This document shows, one piece after another, positions 1 to 6,745 of a DNA stretch of 13,038 nt. Position 1 is the stretch's first letter. The number at the start of each line of letters is the position of its first letter. The position numbers were made by a program, and so were the translations under genes. The notes under the pieces are model-generated. The model was not told the DNA's origin. It was given only the letters and a program-made list of their open reading frames with translations, and did not search any database. Source of the DNA: Caulobacteraceae bacterium (GTDB taxonomy: Bacteria; Pseudomonadota; Alphaproteobacteria; Caulobacterales; Caulobacteraceae); the NCBI GenBank assembly GCA_004144935.1, contig SDZP01000107.1:1-13038 (forward strand), read 5' to 3'.

Positions 1-565
1 GGCCGGTCAGATCGATGTCGCCCGAGCCCACGTAGTAGAAGCGGCGCAGGAAATCGCGCGGATCGGCGTCGAACACCGCCTCGGCCTGGCCGACGGGCCG
101 GAAGTAGCTCTGGTAGAAGAAGACGTTGTTGTCGTCGAACATCGTCTTGATGAGGTCGTCGAAGGAATGTTCCGGCACCCCGGAATGAATGACCGACAGG
201 GCGGCGACAGCGGCGACCTTGTCCGGGTGCAGCAGGCTGGTCTGCCAGACCATCGGCGCGCCCCAGTCGTGGCCGAGCAGGATGAACTTCTGGCCCGGCG
301 CCAGGGCCTCAGCGACGCCGAGGATGTCGGCGATCATCCGCTCCATGGCGTAGTCTTCGACCTCAGCGAACTTCTGCGAGCCGCCGTAGCCGCGCACGTC
401 GATGGCGCAGGCGGTGAAGCCGGCCTCGGCGATGGGATCGACCTGGTGGCGCCAGCTGTACCAGCTCTCCGGAAAGCCATGGACCATGAGCACCAGGGGT
501 CCCGAGCCCTTCACGACGGCGCGGATCTGCGTCCCGCCGGCGTCGATCATACGGAAATCCTGCAT
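1..565 (-). CDS. Epoxide-hydrolase-like alpha/beta hydrolase (partial, C-terminus outside window)
   Basis: The visible 188 residues are the N-terminal part of an alpha/beta-hydrolase whose end lies before base 1. The oxyanion-hole segment HGFPESWYSWRHQ is at about residues 29-41. The nucleophile elbow GHDWGA is at 98-103, with Asp100 as nucleophile. The cap begins with YQSYFRPVGQAE at about 151-162, where soluble epoxide hydrolases carry the ring-opening tyrosines. An Asp nucleophile together with HGFPE and a Tyr-bearing cap favours an epoxide hydrolase; a haloalkane or fluoroacetate dehalogenase is the main alternative. The general acid/base His is beyond the window. The start at 565 follows a GGGGGA ribosome site; in-frame ATGs at 580 and 586 are possible. 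No signal peptide is seen, so the protein is probably cytoplasmic. It is divergent from the TetR gene across a shared operator region, so its substrate may be what the regulator senses (inference). Confidence 0.85.
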   Translation of the reverse strand, partial: MQDFRMIDAGGTQIRAVVKGSGPLVLMVHGFPESWYSWRHQVDPIAEAGFTACAIDVRGYGGSQKFAEVEDYAMERMIADILGVAEALAPGQKFILLGHDWGAPMVWQTSLLHPDKVAAVAALSVIHSGVPEHSFDDLIKTMFDDNNVFFYQSYFRPVGQAEAVFDADPRDFLRRFYYVGSGDIDLTG

Positions 566-650
566 CGTCTGGTCCCCCATCCCCATGGCGCGGGACCGTT
601 CGCCCCGTTCTGATCGCCATAGTGCCGTGGGGGCCGGGCGGGCTCAAGAA

Positions 651-672
651 TTATTGTAACGCGTTATAATTA
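651..672. promoter_or_regulatory. Operator-like palindrome 1, hydrolase side
   Basis: An AT-rich inverted repeat is centred between 661 and 662 on the core TAACGCGTTA. Nine of eleven base pairs match across the dyad. It stands out from the GC-rich surroundings and lies on the predicted -10 of the leftward hydrolase gene. TetR-family proteins bind such dyads as dimers, and the adjacent divergent TetR gene is the obvious candidate ligand. Binding is inferred. Confidence 0.65.
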
Positions 673-686
673 CCTGCCGGCGCCAA
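663..686 (-). promoter_or_regulatory. Predicted promoter of the leftward hydrolase gene
   Basis: Reading leftward, TTGGCGC (686-680) is followed by 9 bp and ATTATAAC (670-663). This resembles the Caulobacter housekeeping consensus TTGaCgS-N10-14-GCTANAWC, although the spacer is one base short. The -10 lies inside operator-like palindrome 1, which would suit repression by occlusion. The predicted leader is about 90 nt. Confidence 0.4.
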
Positions 687-696
687 GCTGGACGGG

Positions 697-722
697 TTGA
701 CCGGGCTCCGTAAAATTATAAC
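697..722 (+). promoter_or_regulatory. Predicted promoter of the TetR-family gene
   Basis: TTGACCG (697-703) is followed by 11 bp and ATTATAAC (715-722). This fits the Caulobacter sigma-73 pattern TTGaCgS-N10-14-GCTANAWC in the -35 and in TANAWC. The -10 overlaps operator-like site 2. Transcription would begin near 728-730, about 30 nt before the ATG at 760. Confidence 0.5.
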
Positions 723-731
723 GTGTTCCAG
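714..731. promoter_or_regulatory. Operator-like site 2, regulator side
   Basis: These 18 bp match the reverse complement of palindrome 1 at 15 positions, sharing the half-site AATTATAACG. The dyad centre is between 723 and 724, 62 bp (about six helical turns) from the first centre. It overlaps the predicted -10 of the TetR gene, suggesting autorepression. The second half-site is degenerate. Confidence 0.6.
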
Positions 732-759
732 TTGAGGCGCTGTCTTGGGAGGGACGCGC

Positions 760-1452
760 ATGCAGACGACCTTGCAGCCACGCAAGATCCCGCGCCAGGG
801 CCGCTCGCGCGCCACGGTGGATGCGATCCTCGACGCCTGCGACGAATGCCTGGCCCTGCGCGGCTACGACCACCTGACCACCAACGGCATTTCCGAGCGG
901 GCCGGGGTCAGCATCGGCACCCTCTACGAATACTTCCCCAACCGCGAAGCCATCGCCGCCGCCCTGGCCGGACGAGCCTTCCAGCGCACCCTGCTGGCCA
1001 TGCGGGCGGCCCTGCGGCGGTGCGTCACCGAGGAGATGGGGCGGTTCGACGCCTGCGAGCACATGCTGATGACCGGGGTCGACGCCCTGGTCGCCGAGCG
1101 GACCGTGTTTCGCACCCTGGCGACGGAGTCGCCCTTCCTGTTGCAGCTGCCGGCAGTGCGCGAGGCGCGGGCCCAGCTGCTGGACCTGTCGCAGCAGGTC
1201 CGCGCCCTTGGCGGATCGCGGCTCAACCTGCCGATGCCGGAGGGCGACGCCTGGCTGATCTCCCACATGCTGTCGAGCGCCATGCTGGAAATCGCCTGCC
1301 TCGAGGTCGATGACGAGGAGCGCCGGCGGCTGACCCGCGAGCTGGCGCGGCTGACCTATCGCATGGCCGTCGGCCGCGACGCGGGCGCCGCCCCGACCCG
1401 TCCCTCGGCCTTCGCCATGGGCGACTGGAACAGCGCGCCGCACTTCCCCTAG
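760..1452 (+). CDS. TetR/AcrR-family transcriptional regulator
   Basis: This 230-residue protein has the usual TetR length and architecture. An N-terminal helix-turn-helix sits at about residues 18-66, with recognition region TTNGISERAGVSIGTLYEYFPNRE around 40-63, where ISERAGVSIGTLYEYFPN is the classic TetR signature. The remaining helical domain is the ligand-binding and dimerisation part and is too divergent to name an effector. ATG 760 is chosen because GGGAGGG (747-753) lies at ideal distance; a TTG at 745 would put that site inside the gene. It is divergent from an epoxide-hydrolase-like gene and 282 bp upstream of a co-directional TonB-dependent receptor. Two similar operator-like sites lie in the divergent promoter, so autoregulation plus control of the hydrolase is likely. 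Control of the receptor is possible, although no copy of the site was seen directly before it. Confidence 0.93.
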   Translation: MQTTLQPRKIPRQGRSRATVDAILDACDECLALRGYDHLTTNGISERAGVSIGTLYEYFPNREAIAAALAGRAFQRTLLAMRAALRRCVTEEMGRFDACEHMLMTGVDALVAERTVFRTLATESPFLLQLPAVREARAQLLDLSQQVRALGGSRLNLPMPEGDAWLISHMLSSAMLEIACLEVDDEERRRLTRELARLTYRMAVGRDAGAAPTRPSAFAMGDWNSAPHFP

Positions 1453-1506
1453 GACACCCGGAGCACGCCGCGTTTCAGGATGCGAGCGCTTGCCCGGAAA
1501 GCCCGA

Positions 1507-1548
1507 ACTTCCTCAACGGAAGTGACGCCAGCGTCACCGTTTTATCTT
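1507..1548 (+). terminator. Possible terminator or operator after the TetR gene (two overlapping hairpins)
   Basis: ACTTCC-tcaac-GGAAGT (1507-1523) overlaps GTGACGC-CA-GCGTCAC (1522-1537), which is followed by CGTTTTATCTTT. The second stem plus a T-rich tail, 70 bp after the TetR stop, looks like a modest intrinsic terminator. The same 16-bp dyad could instead be a protein-binding site ahead of the receptor gene. The rest of the gap 1453-1734 holds a possible -35 TTGACG at 1574-1579 without a convincing -10, and no small gene. Confidence 0.4.
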
Positions 1549-1734
1549 TAAGAAACAGTCTCTTGCCGAATATTTGACGCCGATTCCAAAACTGAACGAG
1601 GGAATCTGAAACCCGAGTATCCGGCGGTTTTCCGATGCCCCCATACTCCTTCTTGAGAGCGCCCGCGCCTGTGCGTCGAGCGGTCCTGAAGGAAACAAAG
1701 CCGCGGCGTTGATCGACGGCGAAGGGGAGGATGC

Positions 1735-4527
1735 ATGATGACCGGAACTCCGTATCTGCGGAGCGCGCTCGCGCTTGGCGTTTCCACCGTGGCGCTGCTC
1801 GCCGCCCAGCCGACACTGGCCCAGGACAAGGAGCCGACCACCACCGTCGGCGAACTGGTCGTCACCACCCAGCGCCGGGAAGAAGCGCTGCAGGACGTGC
1901 CGGTGGCCGTCTCGGCCTTCAACGAGGACAGTCTGAAGGAACAGCGGATCGAGACCGGGCAGGACCTGCTGCGGGCGATCCCGAACGTCAACTTCAGCCG
2001 CGCCAACTTCGGCGGCTACAACTTCCAGATCCGCGGCATCGGCACCAAGCTGGTCGCCACCAGCGCCGACGCCGCCATCGGCGTGCACGTCAACAACGTG
2101 CCCCTCGGCTCCAGCACCCTGGCCGACAGCAACTTCTACGATGTCGAACGCATCGAGGTCCTGCGCGGGCCGCAGGGCACACAGTTCGGCCGCAACACCA
2201 CCGGCGGCCTGATCAACATCATCACCGCCAAGCCGCAGAGCGACTTCTCGGCCGCCATCACCGGGGAACTGGGCAACTACAACAACCGGCGGCTCAACGG
2301 TTACGTCAACATCCCGCTCGGCGACATGTTCGCCGTCCGCGCCGCGGGCTCTTGGCTCAGCCGCGACGGCTTCGGCGAGAACATCCTGCTCGACCAGGAC
2401 ATCGACGGCCGGGAACTGTGGTCCGGCCGCCTGACCGTCGGCTTCACCCCGACCGACACGGTCGAGGCCTATCTGATGTGGGAGCACTTCGAGGAAGACG
2501 ACAACCGCACCCAGGTCGGCAAGCAGCTGTGCATCAAGGACACCGGCCGTACCACCGTCGGCGGCGTGCCGACCACCGGCCTCGGCGGCTCGACCCGCAA
2601 CTACTTCAGCCAAGGCTGCGCGCTGGGCGACATCAACGGCAAGGCGGGCCTCGGAACCCTGAACAGCGCCGCGACGCTAGGCGGCGGCCTCGGCGTGCTG
2701 ACCGGCCTGATCACCGGCGACGCCTATGCCGGCAAGGTGCAGGATCCCGACCTGCGCAACATCGAGAGCGCCTTCCAGCCGATCTACCAGAACGAGTTCG
2801 ACGCGGTCATCTTCAACGTCTCGGTCGACCTGACCGACGAGCTGGAGGTCAGCTACACCGGATCCCACTCGAAGTCGGAAGGCTTCCAGAAAGCCGACTA
2901 CAACCGTGTCGCGCCCAGCCAGACCTTCAACGTCACGCCCCTGTCGCCCGGCGGCTTCTTCGCAGATCCGCAGGTCGGCCTCTCCAACCAGTTCCGCACC
3001 TTCCAGTTCGGGGTCGGCAGCGGGGAGCAGACCAGCCATGAACTGCGGCTGCAGTCATCCTTCGCCGGGCCGTGGAACTTCAGCCTCGGGGTCAGCGCCC
3101 AGAGCTCCGATTCCACCACCGACCTCTATGTCACCAGCAACACCCTGACCGCCGTCGCCGTCGGCCTCTACAACCTGACCATCCTGGCGCCGAACTGCCC
3201 GCCACTGGGCGGCCCCGCCAACTGCGTGCTGGTCGATCCCAATCCGATCCCCGACGGCTCGGGCGGCAACTACTTCGACAACCGCACCGACTACAGCATC
3301 GAGTCGCGGGCCGCCTTCGGGGAAGTGAACCTCGACATCAGCGACGAGCTGCGGCTGACCGCCGGCCTGCGCTACACCCAGGACCGCAAGCGGGCCCAGC
3401 CCTACGCCCCGGCCCTGTTCGTGCCCGGCAACACCGGCGTCGCGCCGCTGGCCATCCAGAAGGTCACCTTCGAGGAATGGACCGGCCGCACCAACGTCGA
3501 ATGGTCCCCGGACCTGGCCTTCACCGACAAGTCCCTGCTCTATTTCTCCTACGCCCGCGGCTACAAGGGCGGCGGCTTCAACCCGCCGCAGACGCCGGGT
3601 CAGGAGCTGTTCCCGACCTCCTACGATCCCGAATTCATCAACGCCTTCGAACTCGGCTCCAAGAACGTCCTGATGGATGGCCGGATGGTGCTGAACTTCA
3701 CGGCCTTCCACTACGACTACAAGGGCTACCAGGTCAGCCAGATCATCCAGCGCACCTCGGTCAACACCAACATCGACGCCAAGATCTGGGGTCTGGAAAT
3801 GGAGTCGATCTGGGAGCCGGTTCCCCGCCTGAAGCTGAACGCCAACATCGGCTACCTGCACACCAAGCTGGAGGACACCGAGGCGCTGGACCTGATGGAT
3901 CTGACGCAGGGCGATCCGAACTTCGTCACCATCAAGAACGGCTCGACCTTCTCCAACTGCATCGCCCCGACCGCCCAAGTCGCCCAGCTGCAGACGCTGA
4001 TCAACGCCGGGGTGCTGCCCGCCATCGCCCTGACCGGGGCGCCGGGCACGCCGGGCATCGGCGTCTGCCAGGGAGCCTTCTTCTCCGACGGTCCCGGCGG
4101 CCAGCCCAACGGCGCGCTGTCGGGCCTGGTGACGGTCAATCCGTCGGCCGGCATTCCCGACCAGCTGGGCGGCAACGAACTGCCCAACTCGCCGCACTGG
4201 ACCGTCTCGCTGGGCGCCCAGTACAGCTGGGAGTTCGGCGACAGCTGGAGCATCACGCCCCGCATCGACTTCTACTACCAGGGCAAGTCCTACGCGCGGA
4301 TCTACAACCGCATCAACGACGAGCTGGAGAGCTACACCAACACCAACCTGTCGCTGATCGTCGAGAACGAGAGCTGGGGTCTGTCGGCGCAGCTGTTCGT
4401 CCGCAACGCGACGGACGAGACGGTTATCACCGACAAGTATCTGACCGACGACACCTCCGGTCTCTACACCAACATCTTCCTGCTCGAGCCCCGCACCTAC
4501 GGGATCTCGGTCACCAAGAGGTTCTAG
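1735..4527 (+). CDS. TonB-dependent outer-membrane receptor
   Basis: This is a 930-residue outer-membrane active transporter driven by TonB-ExbBD. A signal peptide covers residues 1 to about 29, ending PTLA before QDKEP. A TonB-box-like segment GELVVTTQRREE is at about 39-50. The plug follows (LQDVPVAVSAF, then VERIEVLRGPQGTQFGRNTTGGLINI at about 137-162), and the rest is a 22-strand-type barrel ending EPRTYGISVTKRF with the C-terminal Phe needed for assembly. The family matches the large receptor expansions of Caulobacterales and sphingomonads; the substrate cannot be read from sequence. Six cysteines occur as three spaced pairs (266/295, 488/497, 742/778), probably in extracellular loops. 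GGGGAGG (1724-1730) serves ATG 1735 or, with better spacing, ATG 1738. It lies downstream of a TetR regulator and has its own strong terminator. Neighbouring epoxide hydrolase suggests a hydrophobic organic substrate (inference). Confidence 0.95.
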   Translation: MMTGTPYLRSALALGVSTVALLAAQPTLAQDKEPTTTVGELVVTTQRREEALQDVPVAVSAFNEDSLKEQRIETGQDLLRAIPNVNFSRANFGGYNFQIRGIGTKLVATSADAAIGVHVNNVPLGSSTLADSNFYDVERIEVLRGPQGTQFGRNTTGGLINIITAKPQSDFSAAITGELGNYNNRRLNGYVNIPLGDMFAVRAAGSWLSRDGFGENILLDQDIDGRELWSGRLTVGFTPTDTVEAYLMWEHFEEDDNRTQVGKQLCIKDTGRTTVGGVPTTGLGGSTRNYFSQGCALGDINGKAGLGTLNSAATLGGGLGVLTGLITGDAYAGKVQDPDLRNIESAFQPIYQNEFDAVIFNVSVDLTDELEVSYTGSHSKSEGFQKADYNRVAPSQTFNVTPLSPGGFFADPQVGLSNQFRTFQFGVGSGEQTSHELRLQSSFAGPWNFSLGVSAQSSDSTTDLYVTSNTLTAVAVGLYNLTILAPNCPPLGGPANCVLVDPNPIPDGSGGNYFDNRTDYSIESRAAFGEVNLDISDELRLTAGLRYTQDRKRAQPYAPALFVPGNTGVAPLAIQKVTFEEWTGRTNVEWSPDLAFTDKSLLYFSYARGYKGGGFNPPQTPGQELFPTSYDPEFINAFELGSKNVLMDGRMVLNFTAFHYDYKGYQVSQIIQRTSVNTNIDAKIWGLEMESIWEPVPRLKLNANIGYLHTKLEDTEALDLMDLTQGDPNFVTIKNGSTFSNCIAPTAQVAQLQTLINAGVLPAIALTGAPGTPGIGVCQGAFFSDGPGGQPNGALSGLVTVNPSAGIPDQLGGNELPNSPHWTVSLGAQYSWEFGDSWSITPRIDFYYQGKSYARIYNRINDELESYTNTNLSLIVENESWGLSAQLFVRNATDETVITDKYLTDDTSGLYTNIFLLEPRTYGISVTKRF

Positions 4528-4553
4528 CTCCCCTTCCTCAGATTGGAGCGTCT

Positions 4554-4588
4554 GGGCGGTGGATCGCAGGATCCGCCGCCCATTTTTT
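4554..4588 (+). terminator. Strong intrinsic terminator of the TonB-dependent receptor gene
   Basis: A 12-bp stem (4554-4565 with 4570-4581, one G-U pair) closes a GCAG loop and is followed by A and six T (4583-4588), 27 bp after the receptor stop. The T-tract lies only on the rightward side, so it terminates the receptor transcript and not the convergent flavoprotein gene. Confidence 0.92.
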
Positions 4589-4595
4589 GCCCGCC

Positions 4596-5198
4596 TCAGC
4601 CCTTCCAGGTCGGCTGGCGCGGATGGATGTCGTCCTGGAAGACCTCGAAGCTCTTCCAGGCCGGCTCGACCGGGTCCTCGCCCGGGCGGGGACTGTCGGG
4701 CGATTCGGCGAACAGCTGCATCGACGGGATGTAGCGCGGGCAGTTGGGAAAGATGGCGCCGGCCGTCACCCGTACGATCATCTGGGCCCCGACCGTGCTG
4801 GCCATCAGCGGATCGTCCCGGTCCACCCGCGCCGTCCCGTTGACCCGCAGCCGGCGCGGCGGGCCGTGCAGGGCGATGAACAACAGCCCGACGTTCGGAT
4901 TGTCGACGACGTTGCCGAGGCTCTTGAACATGCCGTTGCCGTCGTAGTCGGGAAAGGCCAGCTCCGAGGGCCCGGTGACCCGCACGAAGCCGGCGGGACC
5001 GCCCTTGAACGAGCAGTCGGGCCGGCCCTCGGCGTCGGCGGTGGCCAGGAAGAAGTAGATCGAGTCCTCGATGAACGCCTTGTCGTCGTCGGTGAAGACC
5101 GCGTGCTTCAGTCGCTGGAGCCGATCGGCGATCTTCCGGCTCTCAAAAGCGTCCTGCAGGGCGCGATTGCCCTGGTGGTAGAAGGTCTCGTCGGTCAT
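4596..5198 (-). CDS. Pyridoxamine 5'-phosphate oxidase-related FMN-binding protein
   Basis: This 200-residue protein belongs to the PPOX/split-barrel flavin family, close to the DR2398-like group. The N-terminus is the typical FYHQGNRALQDAFESRKIADRL (about 6-27). The barrel strands IYFFLATADAEGRPDCSFKGG (47-67), then GNVVDNPNVGLLFI (95-108) and RRLRVNGTARV (115-125), form the FMN-binding core. Members bind FMN or a related cofactor and often act as oxidoreductases of unknown substrate; it is not evidently the vitamin B6 enzyme. ATG 5198 is chosen because GGAGAGG lies just upstream. An in-frame ATG at 5225, and a longer reading frame to 5315, are possible but would run into the opposite gene's promoter and start. 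It is convergent with the receptor gene and divergent from the hypothetical at 5314. Cytoplasmic; no signal peptide. Confidence 0.88.
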   Translation of the reverse strand: MTDETFYHQGNRALQDAFESRKIADRLQRLKHAVFTDDDKAFIEDSIYFFLATADAEGRPDCSFKGGPAGFVRVTGPSELAFPDYDGNGMFKSLGNVVDNPNVGLLFIALHGPPRRLRVNGTARVDRDDPLMASTVGAQMIVRVTAGAIFPNCPRYIPSMQLFAESPDSPRPGEDPVEPAWKSFEVFQDDIHPRQPTWKG

Positions 5199-5313
5199 GG
5201 CCTCTCCACCGGCTCCGCGGCTCATCCGCACCTTGGCGGTCCCGCTAAACAAATCGTTAACACGCTCTGCCCTAGGCTTCACTGGAACCGGTATGCGCCC
5301 GGAGGAGGTCGCC
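5199..5313. promoter_or_regulatory. Divergent intergenic region between flavoprotein gene and hypothetical gene
   Basis: A 115-bp gap with a locally AT-rich core around 5246-5262 (gctaaacaaatcgttaac) must carry both leftward and rightward promoters. It includes the palindrome GTTAAC. I cannot place -35/-10 boxes with confidence. GGAGGAGG at 5301-5308 is the ribosome site of the rightward gene. Confidence 0.4.
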
Positions 5314-5709
5314 ATGTCCGTTACCCGAACCGGCAGTTTCCGCCACGGTTACGATCACTTCGAGCCGCAGACCGACGACGACCCCCACGCCCAGCGCCGG
5401 ACGCGCGGGCTGCTGGAGCAGATCGACTACACCGCCTACGCCGCCAACAAGGAACTGATCGGCCAGGCCCTGGGCCAGGGCGACATCCGGAAATTCCAGC
5501 GGCTGGCCATCGCCGCCGCCCAGGCTCGCGCGGTCTGGATCGCCCAGGCCCTGGCGGTCTCGGCGGGCGGCGGCAAGCTGTCGAGCGCCGACCTGGCCCA
5601 GCTGACGCATCTGCGCGCCACCTTCGAGGAGCTGACCGAGGCCTACGAGGGCATGCGCCGGCTGGTCGAGCGCGGCTACGTGGCGATGCCGGCTGCCCCG
5701 GCGGGGTAG
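5314..5709 (+). CDS. Hypothetical helical protein
   Basis: I do not recognise a named family. The 131-residue product begins MSVTRTGSFRHGYDHFEP, has an acidic linker (QTDDDPHAQRR, about 19-29), and is then almost entirely predicted alpha-helix: LLEQIDYTAYAANKELIGQ, an Ala/Gln-rich middle (RKFQRLAIAAAQARAVWIAQALAV), and ATFEELTEAYEGMRRLVERGY. No signal peptide, membrane span or Cys. Start ATG 5314 has a near-perfect GGAGGAGG at 6-bp spacing; the frame is open upstream to 5197 but that part overlaps the opposite gene's start. Codon use matches neighbours, so it is a real gene. It may be a helical-bundle accessory protein; no function should be assigned. Confidence 0.8.
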   Translation: MSVTRTGSFRHGYDHFEPQTDDDPHAQRRTRGLLEQIDYTAYAANKELIGQALGQGDIRKFQRLAIAAAQARAVWIAQALAVSAGGGKLSSADLAQLTHLRATFEELTEAYEGMRRLVERGYVAMPAAPAG

Positions 5710-5715
5710 GGTTTT

Positions 5716-5738
5716 CGGGCTGCCGCCCGCCTTGTCTC
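5716..5738 (+). terminator. Weak possible terminator after the hypothetical gene
   Basis: A 5-bp stem CGGGC-TGCC-GCCCG (5716-5729), 7 bp after the stop at 5709, is followed by CCTTGTCT. The short stem and interrupted T-tract make this uncertain; the REPIN hairpins just beyond could contribute. Confidence 0.3.
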
Positions 5739-5742
5739 CGAC

Positions 5743-5866
5743 CATGCTCGCGAATGCGGGCATCCAGCCCGTATTTGCGGCCGCACGGCCGTTCGATGAC
5801 TGGCGCCACGCCCACGGTGTCTGTGACTTGGCCGGCAGCGCGTGGATGCCCGCATTCGCGAGCATG
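5743..5866. repeat. REPIN-like element: two REP-type hairpins in perfect inverted orientation
   Basis: The 24 bp at 5743-5766 are the exact reverse complement of 5843-5866; the arms are 76 bp apart. Each arm is itself an imperfect hairpin: ATGCTCGC-GAAT-GCGGGCAT at 5744-5763 and its mirror at 5846-5865, an 8-bp stem with one G-U pair. Beyond the arms, four more bases correspond after one mismatch. A pair of short palindromes in inverted orientation in an intergenic gap is the layout of REPINs, which are dispersed non-autonomous elements mobilised by REP-associated tyrosine transposases. No such transposase is in the window. The inner 76 bp are GC-rich with a GCGGCCGC site and carry no gene. 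Confidence 0.78.
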
Positions 5867-5882
5867 ATCGGTGTGGGGGGCA

Positions 5883-5901
5883 GCCGGTGAGCATCACCGG
5901 C
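5883..5901 (-). terminator. Hairpin downstream of the DUF3606-like gene
   Basis: GCCGGTGA-3 nt-TCACCGGC forms a perfect 8-bp stem, 17 bp after the leftward stop at 5919. There is no T-tract, so it may be a factor-assisted terminator or 3' stabiliser rather than a classical intrinsic terminator. Confidence 0.4.
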
Positions 5902-5918
5902 GCCAGCCGAAAGGAACG

Positions 5919-6101
5919 CTAGCGCTTCTTGCCCAGTTCGGCGGCGATGTCCTTGGTGCTCTTGCCGACCTTGCGGTGAGCGGCGGCGATCTGGTCGCGG
6001 GTGACGCCCCAGCGCTTCATCCAGTATTCGACGGCCTGACGCTCGGAGAGGTCGAGGCGCTCCTTGTCGATGAAACCGCGCTTGTCCTTCAGGCCGGCCA
6101 T
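5919..6101 (-). CDS. DUF3606-like small protein
   Basis: The 60-residue product (MAGLKDKRGFIDKERLDLSE..., then AVEYWMKRWGVTRDQIAAAHRKVG, ending AAELGKKR) matches the layout of DUF3606: an N-terminal D-x-x-R-hydrophobic-D stretch, a Y-W-x-K/R-x-x-G-V/I-T/S helix and a K-V-G-x-S/K-x-x-x-I/V helix ending in a basic tail. These proteins are small, basic and common in Proteobacteria, and their function is unknown. ATG 6101 has GGAGAG seven bases upstream; a GTG at 6116 would swallow that site. It is divergent from the hotdog thioesterase gene (117-bp gap) and ends just before the REPIN region. The leftward leader contains a GGAAC but no CGTT at the right distance, so stress-sigma control is not supported. 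Confidence 0.78.
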   Translation of the reverse strand: MAGLKDKRGFIDKERLDLSERQAVEYWMKRWGVTRDQIAAAHRKVGKSTKDIAAELGKKR

Positions 6102-6218
6102 GAAACGTCTCTCCACATGAAGCCCGGAGGATCGGCTGTTCCGGCCCGCCGATCAATCGCCCCGTTGCCTTCTCCTTGCGGCAGCAGGCTATGCTGACCT
6201 TCAGGCCCAAGGAATCCC

Positions 6219-6656
6219 ATGACCGACACACCGCGCTTCGAGAACGACCTCAACGCCACGCTCGGCCTCGTCCGCCGCGTCGAGATGAACCCTGAGGGTC
6301 GGGCCATCCTCGAATACGAGGCCGGCCTGCACATGTGCCACTCGGGCGGCGTGGTGCAGGGCGGCTTCGTCACCGGCTGGATCGACGCGGCCATGGCGCA
6401 TGCCCTGATCGCCAGGCACGGTGAGGGCTTCGTCCCCATGAGCCTGGAGCTGAAGGTCAGCTTCTTCGCGTCCGCGCGGCCCGGCCGGGTGTTCGCCGAG
6501 GCCTGGGTCGAGGGCGGCGGCAAATCGACGGTGTTCATGGAAGGCCGGCTGACCGATCCGGCCGGCAAGGTGCTGGCCAAGGCCACCTCGACCTTGCGGC
6601 TGATGGACCGCAGCCGGGTCGAAGGCTCGGCCAAGGCGGCGATGGCCGGCGGATAG
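6219..6656 (+). CDS. PaaI-type hotdog-fold thioesterase
   Basis: This 145-residue protein has a single hotdog domain. The diagnostic segment CHSGGVVQGGFVTGWIDAAMAHA (about 40-62) is the central helix entry of PaaI/4HBT thioesterases, which hydrolyse acyl-CoA or aroyl-CoA. Asp56 in GWIDAAM is the likely catalytic carboxylate. The usual HGG is QGG here (47-49). The strand SLELKVSFFASARPGRVFAEAWV (75-97) and a final KATSTLRLM strand (121-129) complete the fold. AAGGA (6209-6213) supports the start. The acyl-CoA synthetase begins 89 bp downstream on the same strand with no terminator between, so the two are probably co-transcribed: one makes acyl-CoA, the other may proof-read or release CoA. Cytoplasmic; substrate unknown. 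Confidence 0.85.
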   Translation: MTDTPRFENDLNATLGLVRRVEMNPEGRAILEYEAGLHMCHSGGVVQGGFVTGWIDAAMAHALIARHGEGFVPMSLELKVSFFASARPGRVFAEAWVEGGGKSTVFMEGRLTDPAGKVLAKATSTLRLMDRSRVEGSAKAAMAGG

Positions 6657-6745
6657 GGCTGGCGTCGCAGCCTGCGCCTCGTCTATCGTGATCGCTGATA
6701 ACCAAGGGCCGCAAAGAGCCCTCGCCCCAGGAAACGGATACCCAA

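Noticed and set aside
745..759. TTG start giving a five-residue longer TetR protein
   Set aside because: The GGGAGGG ribosome site would lie inside the extension; ATG 760 is correctly spaced from it.
3055..4197. 380-codon open frame opposite the TonB-dependent receptor, and other long opposite-strand frames there
   Set aside because: Low-complexity composition and full overlap with a clearly coding receptor; high GC keeps stops rare in shadow frames.
5272..6231. Long leftward open frame running across the REPIN-like repeat and both small genes
   Set aside because: It crosses a hairpin repeat and the well-supported genes at 5314-5709 and 5919-6101, and its sequence shows no domain.
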